DNA of 38,949 bases from Flemingiibacterium sp045635785 (GCA_045635785.1 JAZTWJ010000020.1:1-38949), one strand, 5' to 3'; counted from the stretch's first letter, positions 16,772-26,440 are shown. Notes: generated from the letters alone by a model not told the origin. Numbers and translations: made by a program.

Positions 16772-19609
16772 TTATTTGGTTAAATAGAAATATTTGAGCA
16801 GGATCCGACGGGGGAGCTTTTCGTTTCGCATCACATAGTCTAAAAGATCCGCATAGTAGCGGGCGATGACCTCCAACTTGGTTTGCGAGATCTCCGTGCC
16901 GAATTCGCCCGCCATCATAGCTTCGCTGACGAGGGAGAAGGGATGACTTGCAAAAATGCCGAAGGCTTCATCCACTCTGGCGGCAAAGGCTCGCTGATGC
17001 TCACCTGCCTCGGGAACGAGCTTTTTGAAGGCGAGCAGGCGAAGAATGCCATCGTCCAGCTTCTTTGCGATATTCGGACGCTCATCATCATCCAGCGTGC
17101 GACTGCAGGCTTTGGAAATCAGCGTCTGTCGCTGATCGTCCGCCACCAATGCACGCTTGCGAAGAAGGAGAGAAAAAACTGCCGCGATGCAAACGATCAG
17201 AAATGCGATCAATCCTGCAAGCATAGATCCCGACAGCTTGAAGGTGTCCTCACTCGGGAGATACGGTGAGTCGATCTCATCCGGATACTCGATGATATCG
17301 TCGGGTTCCCCTTGATACGGACGCTGTGGATTCGGGGATTGCGGCGCATTTGATGTCTGCTCATACATGCCTGCATAGTAGGGCGTGGTGGCTTCGTATT
17401 GGATCCAGCCGTAGTTATCGAAATATACCTCGATCCATGCGTGTGCGTTGCTGTCCGCGATGACGGTGCGATACCGTCCAACGGGATCCTCCTTTGAAAG
17501 CTCGCTGTAGGTGCCCGTAATATAGCCCTCCGCATAGCGGGCAGGAATGCCCAGCGAGCGGAGCAGTACCACAGCAGAGGTGGCATACTGCACGCAGTAT
17601 CCCTCACCCGTGTCAAACAGAAAGGTTTCGGCGGCATTGATGTATTCTCTGTCCGAGGAGGGGGCTTTCGGTGCCAGCGTGTAGGTCATCTCCTCCGAAA
17701 GGTAGTCAATGATCGCCATGGTTGCTAAATGCCTGCCGTGGAAGGTGCGGACACTATTCTCCTCAATGCCGCGAGCTTGCAAAATTTCGCTTGCGAGCGC
17801 AGAAAAGCGCTCCTCGCCTTCGGAAGCGGTCAAATAGTTATCGTAGACGTAGTCATAATAGGCTGCAAGCGTGTCAAAGAGCATGTGAATGCGATCACGC
17901 TCTGCGGCATTCATTTCGTAGGCATATCGCCATGCGAGCTGTTTTTCGCCGGTTGGGAAGGTGTATTTTTCGCCTGCTATGCTGTATTTGGCATCGCCCG
18001 TCGTGCGGATCAGCTCCTCATAGGTTTGGCGCATCGCCGTTTCGGACGAAGTGGATGCAAACACACCCCGCATGGGGGTAATGAGCCGATGCTGCTTGAC
18101 AAAATAGCTGATCAGCACACCGATATTATCCGCAAAATTGCGATCGGTGAGCAGAGGCAGATTGGAAACGGTGGAATATTCGTCAAGAAACAGATAGGCA
18201 CTTCCCGTAAAAATGCCGTCGAAGTAGTTAGAATATTCGATATTTTCCTGTATGCGCGTGCCGTATTGCAGCAGACCGAGCCGCTGATCGGTATAGGATG
18301 GCATGAACAGAAGATTGGCGCTGGGAATCAGCTTTTTGATGTGAACATGGGCGGTGATGTAGCCAAGCTCGGTGCGTTTTTTGCTTCCCACGCCCTCGGG
18401 CAGCTTGACCAGCGCAGGATCCAGTGCCTCCAACAAATCAAAGGTCAGACGCTCCGATGAAAAGTCCTTGCCGAACAGCTCCTTATAATCGGCAATACGC
18501 TCATACGAAGCGGTGTGCCAGCTGTCGTCGTAATAGTCGATACCCACCCAATTTCGCAGATAGATGGGGGTGGGAAGCTCCGCGCGGACCTCGAAAAGCG
18601 GCGCGCCGCTGAAGGCATGCTGTTCGGTGGCGGTACTGCGGCTGTCAATATCGGTAATGCCCGAAAAAATCAACCCGCCGACATCGGGGCTGTCTCCGTT
18701 GACCATTGCCACCACAAATCTTTCCAGCCGCAGCATCGGGTGGGAGATGGACGGAATATCCGGCATGTAGGTTTGCGTTTGCGACGGGATCCACAGAAGC
18801 ATGAGCGCCACCATTGCGGAAAAGAGTCCGCAGAATCCGCCGAGGGCGGCATTTGTGCGGATGATCTGTCGAAGATCGCGCTTTGATTCTTTGGAATGGG
18901 GAAGCGTTCCTGCCGCCTTTGCGACATGCTTTTTTGAGCTGTAGATATTATCGTAATAGGACAGCGCCGCCGTGCCGCACAGAGAGGCGAGCATGAGCGC
19001 AAAGCCCGTATTGTCTTTGCACAGCCCAAAATACATGGTTATGGTGGACAGCGCCGTTCCCAAAAACAGCAAGGGGATCATGTGGGCGCGTCTGACGATG
19101 CAGAAGCAGCTGACGGCACAGAGAAACAGCATGATGACGAAGTATGCGATGAAACGGCAGTCATCCTCGGTAAGCGAAAGCTGCTCCATGGAATGCTCCA
19201 CATCCAAAATGTTGCGGATCGAGCCGCGAAAACCCTTTTCATCCAGAACGAGAAACCATGCGTTATAGAGGCTGACGCCTGCAAGATAAAGGGCGGTAAG
19301 CCGCTCGGCGAGCTCGCCCGCGGCAAATAGCCATAGCGAAGCGGCGCCGACACCAAGCAGGGTACCGCCGAGAAAGAATTTGACAGAGATGCCCATGACT
19401 GCGAAAACGGCGCAGAACAAGAGGCAGATAAGCGCCTGCTTCGGACGGGAAATGCCGAAGGAAAGCGCATCGACGAGATAGACCGAAAGCCCAAAGGCGC
19501 ACAAAAACGCCAATGCGGCGCGGCACAAATAGCCGAGGATCCGCATGCCGTTCGATGTGTTCTGGCGTTCGGGTAAAACTAACTCGACAGAAGAAGTGGC
19601 TTTGTTCAA
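16772..19609 (-). CDS. Membrane transglutaminase-like protein (TgpA/DUF3488 type)
   Basis: 945 residues. An N-terminal bundle of hydrophobic helices (about residues 25-285) precedes a large extracellular part with a transglutaminase-like core: Cys672 in GEGYCVQYATSAVVLL, His723 in NAHAWIEVYF, and Glu739 in WIQYEATT where the third catalytic residue is expected. One more transmembrane segment (about residues 800-825) and a cytoplasmic tail of DUF4129 type follow. The start codon is TTG at 19609, seven nt after GAGG. It is third in a MoxR-DUF58-transglutaminase set, a layout common in bacteria, where the MoxR ATPase is thought to help fold or activate partner proteins. Substrate unknown; a role in crosslinking or cleaving surface proteins is inference. 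Confidence 0.88.
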   Translation of the reverse strand: MNKATSSVELVLPERQNTSNGMRILGYLCRAALAFLCAFGLSVYLVDALSFGISRPKQALICLLFCAVFAVMGISVKFFLGGTLLGVGAASLWLFAAGELAERLTALYLAGVSLYNAWFLVLDEKGFRGSIRNILDVEHSMEQLSLTEDDCRFIAYFVIMLFLCAVSCFCIVRRAHMIPLLFLGTALSTITMYFGLCKDNTGFALMLASLCGTAALSYYDNIYSSKKHVAKAAGTLPHSKESKRDLRQIIRTNAALGGFCGLFSAMVALMLLWIPSQTQTYMPDIPSISHPMLRLERFVVAMVNGDSPDVGGLIFSGITDIDSRSTATEQHAFSGAPLFEVRAELPTPIYLRNWVGIDYYDDSWHTASYERIADYKELFGKDFSSERLTFDLLEALDPALVKLPEGVGSKKRTELGYITAHVHIKKLIPSANLLFMPSYTDQRLGLLQYGTRIQENIEYSNYFDGIFTGSAYLFLDEYSTVSNLPLLTDRNFADNIGVLISYFVKQHRLITPMRGVFASTSSETAMRQTYEELIRTTGDAKYSIAGEKYTFPTGEKQLAWRYAYEMNAAERDRIHMLFDTLAAYYDYVYDNYLTASEGEERFSALASEILQARGIEENSVRTFHGRHLATMAIIDYLSEEMTYTLAPKAPSSDREYINAAETFLFDTGEGYCVQYATSAVVLLRSLGIPARYAEGYITGTYSELSKEDPVGRYRTVIADSNAHAWIEVYFDNYGWIQYEATTPYYAGMYEQTSNAPQSPNPQRPYQGEPDDIIEYPDEIDSPYLPSEDTFKLSGSMLAGLIAFLIVCIAAVFSLLLRKRALVADDQRQTLISKACSRTLDDDERPNIAKKLDDGILRLLAFKKLVPEAGEHQRAFAARVDEAFGIFASHPFSLVSEAMMAGEFGTEISQTKLEVIARYYADLLDYVMRNEKLPRRILLKYFYLTK

Positions 19610-19649
19610 AATATTACCTCACAAAAGGTTGGTCGAATGCAGTCTGAAT

Positions 19650-20936
19650 TTATGTGCGCGCAATGGATGTCACTGTAATGCCTGCGCGTTCCAGCTCCAA
19701 GATGCGGTCTGTCTGCTGTTTTTTTGCCGTCGGATCCTCGGTGAAAAGAGACGGATCCTGACAGTAAAGAAGCTCGGGTGGCCTGGATGTTCCGCCGCCA
19801 AGACGCAAAGCAAGCGTGGTATATTCCACCGTAGCGGCGGCGTCCAGATAGGCGGTGACAAACACAAAGGATACATTTTCTGCGCGATTGCGCGCCGATG
19901 CCAGCGTTGTCATCTGCTTGCTGTGCGTGTCTAACGGCGCGGTGGCGAATTGGCGGTAAAAGGCTTCAAAATCATGGAGGGTGTGCATTTTTACCGCGTT
20001 TGGTATGCCGTCCTGCAGCCACATGAGCAGTACGTCGTTACCCGCGTGCAGCTCTCGCAGAGCGCAGGCAATGCAGGTCTCCACCACAAGATCGGTGGAC
20101 AGCATGTCGATGATATCGGCATATTCGGGAAGGGGCGTATCGGTAGGCTTTTCCTCGCCTGCGACGGCAAAATGCGGCTCCAGATCGCAGAGAATGCAAA
20201 CGGAGCTTCCTTTGTTGCGGGAATAGTCCTTGACGATCAGATCTTCGGATTTCGAGGACAGCTTCCAATGGATGCTTTTCAGGCTGTCGCCACTTATGTA
20301 GGCGCGCGTATCGGAAAGCTCGGTGTTGTCGGTGCCCTTTGCGCGCATGACAAACTGCGTCTCAAGCTCGCTGTCTGCCATGCTTTCGCGCGGGGAAAGC
20401 TCAAAGCGCCTTGGTAAAACAAACAGGCTTGTGAACTTATCGCTGGGAATATACAATCTGACCGTGCGGAAGCAGTCGCAGACGCGAATGGCTTGGATGC
20501 CTACCGTATATTCGCCGCGGAAGCTGAATTTGAGCTTGCGCTCAATTTTACAGTAGGAGAGGGGATGCAGGGAAAGCACAAAGCAATGCGGCACACAGCC
20601 GATACCCTTTTCGTCGGGCAGCATCAGCTCCGCTTCCACAAAGGGGAACGGGAGAATGCTGCTGTTGGAGACGATGGCGGTAAAGGCGGTGGAGGCATGC
20701 TTTTCGATGGTGTGCTCTTCCGTGCGAACGGAAACCTGCAGGCAAAAATACGCCAAAACAAGCTGTAAAACAGCACCTAATGGCATCAGCAGAACAAAAA
20801 CGAACAGCATATAGGAGACTGCCATTTTCAGCGACTGTGCAAAAAGGAGTGCGGCAAAAAGAACGAGCGGCCACAGAAAAAACTGGGCGGAGAGGGAGAT
20901 ACCGTAGCCGCGGATCGTAAATAACGGGCGTTTCAT
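19650..20936 (-). CDS. DUF58 (von Willebrand-like) membrane protein
   Basis: 428 residues. Two hydrophobic segments near the N-terminus (about residues 15-60) are followed by a long soluble part. The DUF58 signature is GDSLKSIHWKLSSKSEDLIV, followed by a VWA-like stretch (SSVCILCDLEPHF). DUF58 proteins nearly always accompany MoxR ATPases; a scaffold or chaperone role with the transglutaminase is likely but unproven. The ATG at 20936 is one base after the MoxR stop codon, so translation is coupled. The transglutaminase starts 40 nt downstream. Longer in-frame starts upstream would overlap the MoxR gene and are rejected. Confidence 0.9.
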   Translation of the reverse strand: MKRPLFTIRGYGISLSAQFFLWPLVLFAALLFAQSLKMAVSYMLFVFVLLMPLGAVLQLVLAYFCLQVSVRTEEHTIEKHASTAFTAIVSNSSILPFPFVEAELMLPDEKGIGCVPHCFVLSLHPLSYCKIERKLKFSFRGEYTVGIQAIRVCDCFRTVRLYIPSDKFTSLFVLPRRFELSPRESMADSELETQFVMRAKGTDNTELSDTRAYISGDSLKSIHWKLSSKSEDLIVKDYSRNKGSSVCILCDLEPHFAVAGEEKPTDTPLPEYADIIDMLSTDLVVETCIACALRELHAGNDVLLMWLQDGIPNAVKMHTLHDFEAFYRQFATAPLDTHSKQMTTLASARNRAENVSFVFVTAYLDAAATVEYTTLALRLGGGTSRPPELLYCQDPSLFTEDPTAKKQQTDRILELERAGITVTSIART

Positions 20937-20937
20937 A

Positions 20938-21942
20938 TCATCGCTTGCCTTTGAAGGGCACGGGCGTCGAACGGAGGATCTCGTCGATGACCGTACTGCA
21001 TGTAATTTGACGGAGCTTTGCTTCCTGTCCGAGCACCAGACGGTGTGCAACCGCCACGCGGAAGATGTCCGAGACATCCTCGGGGATGACATAATTACGG
21101 TTATGCATGAAGGCATACGCCTGACACAGCCGCTTGAGTGCCAGCGAGGCACGGGGGCTGGCGCCCAGTGTGACGGAGGGATGGGTGCGCGTGGCGGCTA
21201 CCAGCGTCACAAGATAGCGGTAGATTTCGGCATCAATGCGTACATCCAAAACAAGCGCGCGTAAGAAGTTGACTAACTTTGCGCTGATGGCTGGCTTGAA
21301 GTTTTTCAGCGGATCGCGCTCGTGGCGTTGTTCCACGATGAGGATCTCCTCCTCTAAGGTGGGATAGCCCAGGGACAGCTTGATGCTGAAACGGTCAAGC
21401 TGAGCCTCGGGCAGAGGATAGGTACCCACAAAGCCGGAGGGGTTTTGGGTGGCGATGACCATAAACGGCTCGGGTAGCTCGTAGGTGGTGCCGTCCACGG
21501 TGACGCGCCCTTCCTCCATTGCTTCGAGAAGCGCGGATTGGGTTTTGGGTGAGGCACGGTTGATCTCGTCCGCAAGCAGTATGTTCGTCATGACAAGACC
21601 GGGGGTGAACTCGAACTGTTCGCTGCTGCGGTTGTAGATATTGAAGCCTGTGATGTCGGAGGAGGTAATATCGGGTGTGAATTGCGCGCGGCGGAAATCC
21701 AGTCCTGCCGCCTTTGCAAGCACAGCGGCAAGGGTGGTCTTGCCTACGCCGGGAACGTCTTCGATCAGTACATGTCCGCCGGCAAACAGTGCGGTGACAA
21801 GCAACAGCACTTCATAATGCTTGCCTACAATGACGGTCTCGATGGCATTCATCAGCTTGCTGGCAGCCGCATATGCCTTTTGTGCGTCCACATCCTCGAA
21901 GGAAATGCCAAAAAAGTCATGGTTTGCAGGGGTTGTTTCCAT
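20938..21942 (-). CDS. MoxR-family AAA+ ATPase
   Basis: 334 residues. Walker A DVPGVGKTT (Lys68), Walker B/sensor ADEINRASPKTQSALLEAME, sensor 1 IATQNPSGFVGTYPLPEAQ and a C-terminal lid domain (SPRASLALKRLCQAYAF). MoxR proteins act as ATP-driven chaperones for VWA or DUF58 partners. First gene of the operon with the DUF58 and transglutaminase genes. The ATG at 21942 has GAAAGGA upstream at normal distance. It is divergent from the RpiR gene, with the two promoters about 95 bp apart. Confidence 0.95.
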   Translation of the reverse strand: METTPANHDFFGISFEDVDAQKAYAAASKLMNAIETVIVGKHYEVLLLVTALFAGGHVLIEDVPGVGKTTLAAVLAKAAGLDFRRAQFTPDITSSDITGFNIYNRSSEQFEFTPGLVMTNILLADEINRASPKTQSALLEAMEEGRVTVDGTTYELPEPFMVIATQNPSGFVGTYPLPEAQLDRFSIKLSLGYPTLEEEILIVEQRHERDPLKNFKPAISAKLVNFLRALVLDVRIDAEIYRYLVTLVAATRTHPSVTLGASPRASLALKRLCQAYAFMHNRNYVIPEDVSDIFRVAVAHRLVLGQEAKLRQITCSTVIDEILRSTPVPFKGKR

Positions 21943-22002
21943 AGATCGTGTCCTTTCGTTGCGGAAATCGGGATATAAAAAATCAACCTAAAATATATAT
22001 AC

Positions 22003-22032
22003 ATTATATCATAATTGTGTGCATTTGTGCAA
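22003..22032 (-). promoter_or_regulatory. Promoter of the MoxR operon
   Basis: Minus strand: -35 TTGCAC (22032-22027), an 18-bp spacer and -10 TATAAT (22008-22003). Confidence 0.7.
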
Positions 22033-22124
22033 CACTATTTATGATCAATTTACAAAATATTAGCAAGTCTCCGATGCGGTTGAAAAATGTTCACCGCAAT
22101 ACGAAATGAAATGAGCAAAAAGCA

Positions 22125-22153
22125 TTGACAATCCGCCCTATTCGTGGTACAAT
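22125..22153 (+). promoter_or_regulatory. Promoter of the RpiR-type regulator
   Basis: -35 TTGACA (22125-22130), a 17-bp spacer and -10 TACAAT (22148-22153). This is the only convincing promoter before the oxidoreductase genes, so it may drive all four genes. Confidence 0.8.
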
Positions 22154-22224
22154 AGAATTCGTGAAATGCTTCTGCCGTGAAAACGGCGTAAAACGCAGGC
22201 AATTTATTTTGGGGGGAGATGCGT

Positions 22225-23091
22225 ATGACAGAGATAAATACCATTGATTTGATACGAAAGCGATTGTCCTCCATGCCATCCGTAGGCAAGCGTATCGGCT
22301 TGTTTATATTGGCGGATCCGCAGCGCGTGACGCAGATGACACTTCGGATGCTGGCAAGCGAGGTGGGCGTTGCCGAGGGAAGCATTATGAATTTTACGAC
22401 CAAGCTGGGCTTTGACGGCTATACCTCGCTGAAGCTCGCCATCGCAAGAAGCCTTGCACAGGGAGAAGCCCTTATCTACGAGAGCGTGACGCCAGGGGAC
22501 AGTGCCAGGGATGTCATGCGAAAAATGCGCGACAATGCACAGGATGCGCTTCGCGCCACCTGCGAATCGGTGACGGATGAGGAGCTGATGCGTGCCGTGG
22601 AGCTGATCCTCGGCGCAAAAAAACGCATTGAGGTCTACGGTATCGGAAGCTCCGCCATGATCGCGGAGGATGCGGCATTTCGGTTTATGAAGTTAGGTCT
22701 GCCGGCGGGGGTGGTCAAGGATAGCTACATCGGCTCGGTATCCGCGCTGATGATGGATGCGGACTGCCTTGCGCTGGCGGTATCCTATACGGGACGCACC
22801 CACGACCTCATCAAAACCGTGTCCATTGCCAAAAGCAAGGGGGCAAAAACCATGTGCATCACCTGCTATGCGGACAGTCCGCTGGCAAAACTGTGCGATC
22901 TTTCGCTGATCGCCGTTTCGGGAGAAGCGATTGTCAACAAACTGTCTACGGTTTCTCGAATTGCGCAGATGCTGCTCATTGATACGCTTTGCGAGTATAT
23001 TTCCTCAAAGCGAGGCGACGCCGCCAAGCAACAGAGCGAAATTATCAGCGCATGGGGCGAATATTGGGTGCCCGAAGCGGATAAAAATTGA
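22225..23091 (+). CDS. MurR/RpiR-family transcriptional regulator
   Basis: 288 residues. An N-terminal RpiR helix-turn-helix (RMLASEVGVAEGSIMNFTTK, LGFDGYTSLKLAIARSL) and a C-terminal SIS domain that binds phosphosugars (RIEVYGIGSSAMIAEDAAFR, ALAVSYTGRTHDLIKTVSIA). ATG codons exist at 22219 and 22225. I choose 22225, because the SD GGGGAG ends directly against the first. It precedes the glycerol-3-phosphate dehydrogenase-like genes by 132 nt on the same strand, so it may control them in response to a phosphorylated sugar or polyol (inference). Confidence 0.9.
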   Translation: MTEINTIDLIRKRLSSMPSVGKRIGLFILADPQRVTQMTLRMLASEVGVAEGSIMNFTTKLGFDGYTSLKLAIARSLAQGEALIYESVTPGDSARDVMRKMRDNAQDALRATCESVTDEELMRAVELILGAKKRIEVYGIGSSAMIAEDAAFRFMKLGLPAGVVKDSYIGSVSALMMDADCLALAVSYTGRTHDLIKTVSIAKSKGAKTMCITCYADSPLAKLCDLSLIAVSGEAIVNKLSTVSRIAQMLLIDTLCEYISSKRGDAAKQQSEIISAWGEYWVPEADKN

Positions 23092-23181
23092 TAAGGGCTA
23101 TTTCGAGATAACAAGGTTGAACATAAATTTTCAAGCGCATGCTTTTCTTGCGTTGCTTTTCAAACCAAGCCCCCAAAGGGC

Positions 23182-23226
23182 AGAAAGGTAGCTTTCGCCG
23201 TGGCGAAAGTATTGGTATTTTATATG
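23182..23226 (+). promoter_or_regulatory. SD-hairpin-YGGT leader element, copy 3 (glpA-like gene)
   Basis: AGAAAGG (23182-23188), an 8-bp stem (GCTTTCGC 23191-23198 with GCGAAAGT 23203-23210, one G-U pair), then ATTGGT and seven bases to the ATG at 23224. Upstream, GCCCCCAAAGGGC can form a further small hairpin, as in copy 2. Confidence 0.6.
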
Positions 23227-24678
23227 AATAAGCTTTATGATGTTGTGATCATCGGCGCCGGTGTCACCGGTGCGATGCTGGCGCACAAGCTGGCAAAATA
23301 CAAGCTGGATGTGGCTGTGGTGGAGGCAGGCTGTGATGTGGCAAGCGGGGCTTCCCGTGCCAACTCCGCCATCGTTCATGCAGGCTTTGATGCCGCCTGC
23401 GGCACACTCAAGGCACAGCTGAATGTCAAAGGATGTGCGGCAATGTCCGAGCTGGCGCATCAGTTGGATGTGCCCTATAAGAACAATACCTCGCTGGTGG
23501 TTGCATTCGGCGAGGAGGATGAAAAAACGCTGGAGGTGCTTTTAGAGCGCGGTCGCAAGAATGGCGTGCCGAATCTTTCCATCATCGGGCAGGAAAAGCT
23601 GCGCGAATTGGAGCCGTCTGTTTCTCCCGAGGCGACGGCGGCACTCTATGCACCGACGGCGGGTATCATCTGCCCCTACGATCTGACGATGGCGGCGGCG
23701 GAGAACGCTTCCATTAACGGCTGTGATTTTTACTTTGGCTTTGCTGTGGATAAAATCGACATTGCGGACGGGATCGTCACCGTTTTTGCGGGTGAGCGAA
23801 GCGTTCGCGCCCGCTATGCGGCAAACTGTGCGGGCGTCTATTCGGACGAAATCGCCCGCATGGTGGATGCGGCATTCTCCATCCGATGCATTCCGCGGCG
23901 CGGTGAATATATGGTGCTGGACAAAGCAGAGGGAAAGACTGCTTCCGCCACCCTTTTCATGGTGCCGAGCAAGGCGGGCAAGGGCATTCTTGTTTCGCCC
24001 ACGGTGGACGGCAATCTGCTGATCGGCCCCAACGCGCATGTGGTGGACAAAAAAGATGACACCGCCACAACCGCAGAAGGACTTGACGAAATTTCATCGG
24101 GCGCAAAGCGTCTTGTTCCCTCCGTCAATTTGCGTGCGGTGATCACCTCGTTTTCGGGCGTGCGTCCCACACCCGATTCGGATGATTTCCACATCGCGCC
24201 TTCCGCTAAGGCGGAGAATTTCCTGAATCTTGTGGGCATTGAATCGCCCGGACTTGCTTCCTCGCCTGCAGTCGCCGATTATGCGGTGGAGCTGCTTGAA
24301 AAGATGGGCGTGAAGCTTGAAAAACGTGAGAATTACAATCCCTACCGCACCGAAAACGGCCACATGCCAAAGCCTTTCCGCGAGCTGACAGAGGAGGAAA
24401 AGGCGGAACGCTGTAAGGAAAACCCCGCGTACGGTAAAATCATCTGCCGATGCGAAACCATCACCGAGGGCGACATTCTTGCCGCCATTCGCCGTCCGCT
24501 GGGCGCGCGAACGATTGACATGGTTAAGATGCGTACCCGTGCGGGCATGGGACGCTGCCAAGGCGGCTTCTGTTCTCCGCGCGTGGCGGAGATTTTGGCA
24601 TCGGAGCTGGGCGTGCCGCTTGACACCATCACCAAGCGCGGCGGCGAAAGCGCGCTGCTCACAGGCAAGACGAAATAG
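23224..24678 (+). CDS. FAD-dependent oxidoreductase, anaerobic glycerol-3-phosphate dehydrogenase (GlpA) type
   Basis: 484 residues. An N-terminal FAD-binding Rossmann fold (YDVVIIGAGVTGAMLA), DAO-family signature (SGASRANSAIVHAGFD), and a C-terminal BFD-like [2Fe-2S] domain with Cys408, Cys410 (ICRCETITEGD) and Cys445, Cys450 (GRCQGGFC). This is the GlpA architecture: oxidation of glycerol-3-phosphate to DHAP with electrons passed through FAD and Fe-S. First of a three-gene set with a GlpB-like protein and a DUF1667 protein. An in-frame GTG at 23200 would add eight residues but lies in the leader hairpin. The substrate is inferred from family and context; other 2-hydroxy-acid or polyol phosphates are possible. 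Confidence 0.85.
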   Translation: MNKLYDVVIIGAGVTGAMLAHKLAKYKLDVAVVEAGCDVASGASRANSAIVHAGFDAACGTLKAQLNVKGCAAMSELAHQLDVPYKNNTSLVVAFGEEDEKTLEVLLERGRKNGVPNLSIIGQEKLRELEPSVSPEATAALYAPTAGIICPYDLTMAAAENASINGCDFYFGFAVDKIDIADGIVTVFAGERSVRARYAANCAGVYSDEIARMVDAAFSIRCIPRRGEYMVLDKAEGKTASATLFMVPSKAGKGILVSPTVDGNLLIGPNAHVVDKKDDTATTAEGLDEISSGAKRLVPSVNLRAVITSFSGVRPTPDSDDFHIAPSAKAENFLNLVGIESPGLASSPAVADYAVELLEKMGVKLEKRENYNPYRTENGHMPKPFRELTEEEKAERCKENPAYGKIICRCETITEGDILAAIRRPLGARTIDMVKMRTRAGMGRCQGGFCSPRVAEILASELGVPLDTITKRGGESALLTGKTK

Positions 24679-24695
24679 TTTTGGAGGACAAAAAC

Positions 24696-26006
24696 ATGGA
24701 TTTCGATACGAGAAAAAAGCTGGTGATTATCGGTGGCGGTCCCGCCGGACTTGCTGCCGCGCTGGAAGCCAACCGCAACGGCATCGCGCCGGAGGATATT
24801 CTCATCATCGAGCGTGACAGAGAGCTTGGCGGCATTCTCAACCAGTGTATTCATGCGGGTTTTGGTCTGCATATGTTCGGCGAGGAGCTGACAGGCCCCG
24901 AATATTCCGGCAGATTCATCGAGGAGATAAAGACGGCGAAAATCGGCTATGTGACAAGCAGTATGGTGCTGTCCGTCTCCAAGGACCGCACAGTTACCTT
25001 TGTGTCCCCCGAAATGGGTTTTGTGCGCATGAAGGCAGATGCGGTTATCATCTGCACAGGCTGCCGCGAACGCACACGCGGTGCGCTCAACATTCCGGGA
25101 ACACGTCCCGCGGGCATTTACTCCGCGGGAACCGCACAGCGATATGTGAATATTGAAGGCTATATGCCGGGCAAACGGGTGGTCATCCTCGGATCGGGTG
25201 ACATCGGTCTGATCATGGCACGCCGCATGACATTGGAAGGCGCAAAGGTTCTGCGCGTTTGTGAGCTGATGCCCTATTCGGGCGGATTGGCACGAAATAT
25301 CGCCCAATGTCTGGACGATTTTGATATTCCGCTGTATCTTTCCCACACCGTGACGGAGATTCGCGGCAAGGAGCGCGTGGAGGGCGTGGTCATCAGCAAG
25401 GTGGACGAAAATCGCCGTCCCATTGCAGGCACCGAGGAATACGTGGAATGCGATACGCTCATGCTTTCGGTGGGACTCATCCCCGAAAACGAGCTGGCGC
25501 AATCGGCTGGCATCGCGCTTGATCGCATCACGGGCGGCGCGGTGGTCAATCAGTATAACGAAACAAGCATCAAAGGCATTTTTGCATGCGGAAATGCGTT
25601 GCATGTACATGATCTGGTTGACTTTGTCACCCGCGAAGCTTACACGGCAGGTCGCTCGGCGGCAAAATTTATAACCGAAGGCCTCGGCGAAGTCACGGGC
25701 GCAAATGCCGACAGCATCGCTTGCAAGGCTACGGGCGGCGTTCGCTATGTGGTGCCGCAGAAGCTGGTTTGCACCGATGCAGCGGAGGAGCTGAAATTCT
25801 TCTTCCGCGTCGATAATATCTATCAAAACGTCAAGCTCGAGATCCGCGCCGGCGGCGAGGTGCTGAAATCCGTTTCCAAGCGATCGGTGGCGCCCGGAGA
25901 GATGGAATCGTTGACGCTCAGCAAAGCGGATGCGCTGAAGCTGTTCACAAGCGATGTGAAGGAGCTTGAAATCACGATGATCAAGAAGGAGGACGCCGCG
26001 AAATGA
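24696..26006 (+). CDS. FAD/NAD(P)-dependent pyridine nucleotide-disulfide oxidoreductase (GlpB-like partner)
   Basis: 436 residues with two dinucleotide-binding sites: FAD (VIIGGGPAGLAAALEA) and NAD(P) (VVILGSGDIGLIMARRM). CTGCRERTRG carries a Cys-x2-Cys motif of this subgroup. The C-terminal part (about residue 350 on) has the small domain seen in proteins encoded next to GlpA-like enzymes. It probably takes electrons from the GlpA-like subunit and delivers them to NAD+ or another carrier (inference). The ATG at 24696 has GGAGG 8 nt upstream, and the stop codon overlaps the next start (ATGA), so the three genes are coupled. Confidence 0.88.
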   Translation: MDFDTRKKLVIIGGGPAGLAAALEANRNGIAPEDILIIERDRELGGILNQCIHAGFGLHMFGEELTGPEYSGRFIEEIKTAKIGYVTSSMVLSVSKDRTVTFVSPEMGFVRMKADAVIICTGCRERTRGALNIPGTRPAGIYSAGTAQRYVNIEGYMPGKRVVILGSGDIGLIMARRMTLEGAKVLRVCELMPYSGGLARNIAQCLDDFDIPLYLSHTVTEIRGKERVEGVVISKVDENRRPIAGTEEYVECDTLMLSVGLIPENELAQSAGIALDRITGGAVVNQYNETSIKGIFACGNALHVHDLVDFVTREAYTAGRSAAKFITEGLGEVTGANADSIACKATGGVRYVVPQKLVCTDAAEELKFFFRVDNIYQNVKLEIRAGGEVLKSVSKRSVAPGEMESLTLSKADALKLFTSDVKELEITMIKKEDAAK

Positions 26007-26377
26007 ATGAGCTGATTACGAAAAACCTCACCTGCATCGTATGCCCCATCGGCTGTCATTTGGATGTGACGATGGATGCGGAGGGTAAGATCAAGGACAT
26101 ATCGGGCAATACCTGCAAGCGAGGCTTCGACTATGCCATGAATGAATTCACCGATCCGCGCCGTACATTGACCACCACCGTAAAGATCAGCGGCTCTGCT
26201 TCCGATAAATTCGTTCCTGTCCGCACCGATGCGCCCATTCCCAAGCCCATGCTCATGAAGGCGATGGAAATTGCGGCGGAGCTGAGCGCTTCGGCTCCTG
26301 TGAAGATTGGCGATATTATCTGCGCGGATTTTATCGAAAGGGGTATCAATTTGATCGCCTGCAAAAACGTGGATTGA
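26003..26377 (+). CDS. DUF1667 cysteine-rich protein
   Basis: 124 residues. Four cysteines in CIVCPIGC (Cys11, Cys14, Cys18) and NTCKRG (Cys38) resemble the N-terminal Fe-S motif of molybdopterin oxidoreductases, so it probably binds an Fe-S cluster. DUF1667 proteins are typically found as third gene after GlpA-like and GlpB-like oxidoreductases, exactly as here, and may stand in for GlpC as electron carrier (inference). It overlaps the preceding gene by 4 nt and is followed by a terminator. Confidence 0.88.
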   Translation: MNELITKNLTCIVCPIGCHLDVTMDAEGKIKDISGNTCKRGFDYAMNEFTDPRRTLTTTVKISGSASDKFVPVRTDAPIPKPMLMKAMEIAAELSASAPVKIGDIICADFIERGINLIACKNVD

Positions 26378-26408
26378 TTTTTCCGTACATTGAACATTTC
26401 TGCAAAAA

Positions 26409-26435
26409 AAGCGGACAGCATCATGCTGTCCGCTT
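26409..26435. terminator. Bidirectional terminator
   Basis: A perfect 12-bp stem (AAGCGGACAGCA with TGCTGTCCGCTT) and a 3-nt loop. On the minus strand it is followed by seven T residues, so it ends the SLH gene strongly. On the plus strand the T run is short (CTTTGCGCTT). Confidence 0.85.
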
Positions 26436-26440
26436 TGCGC

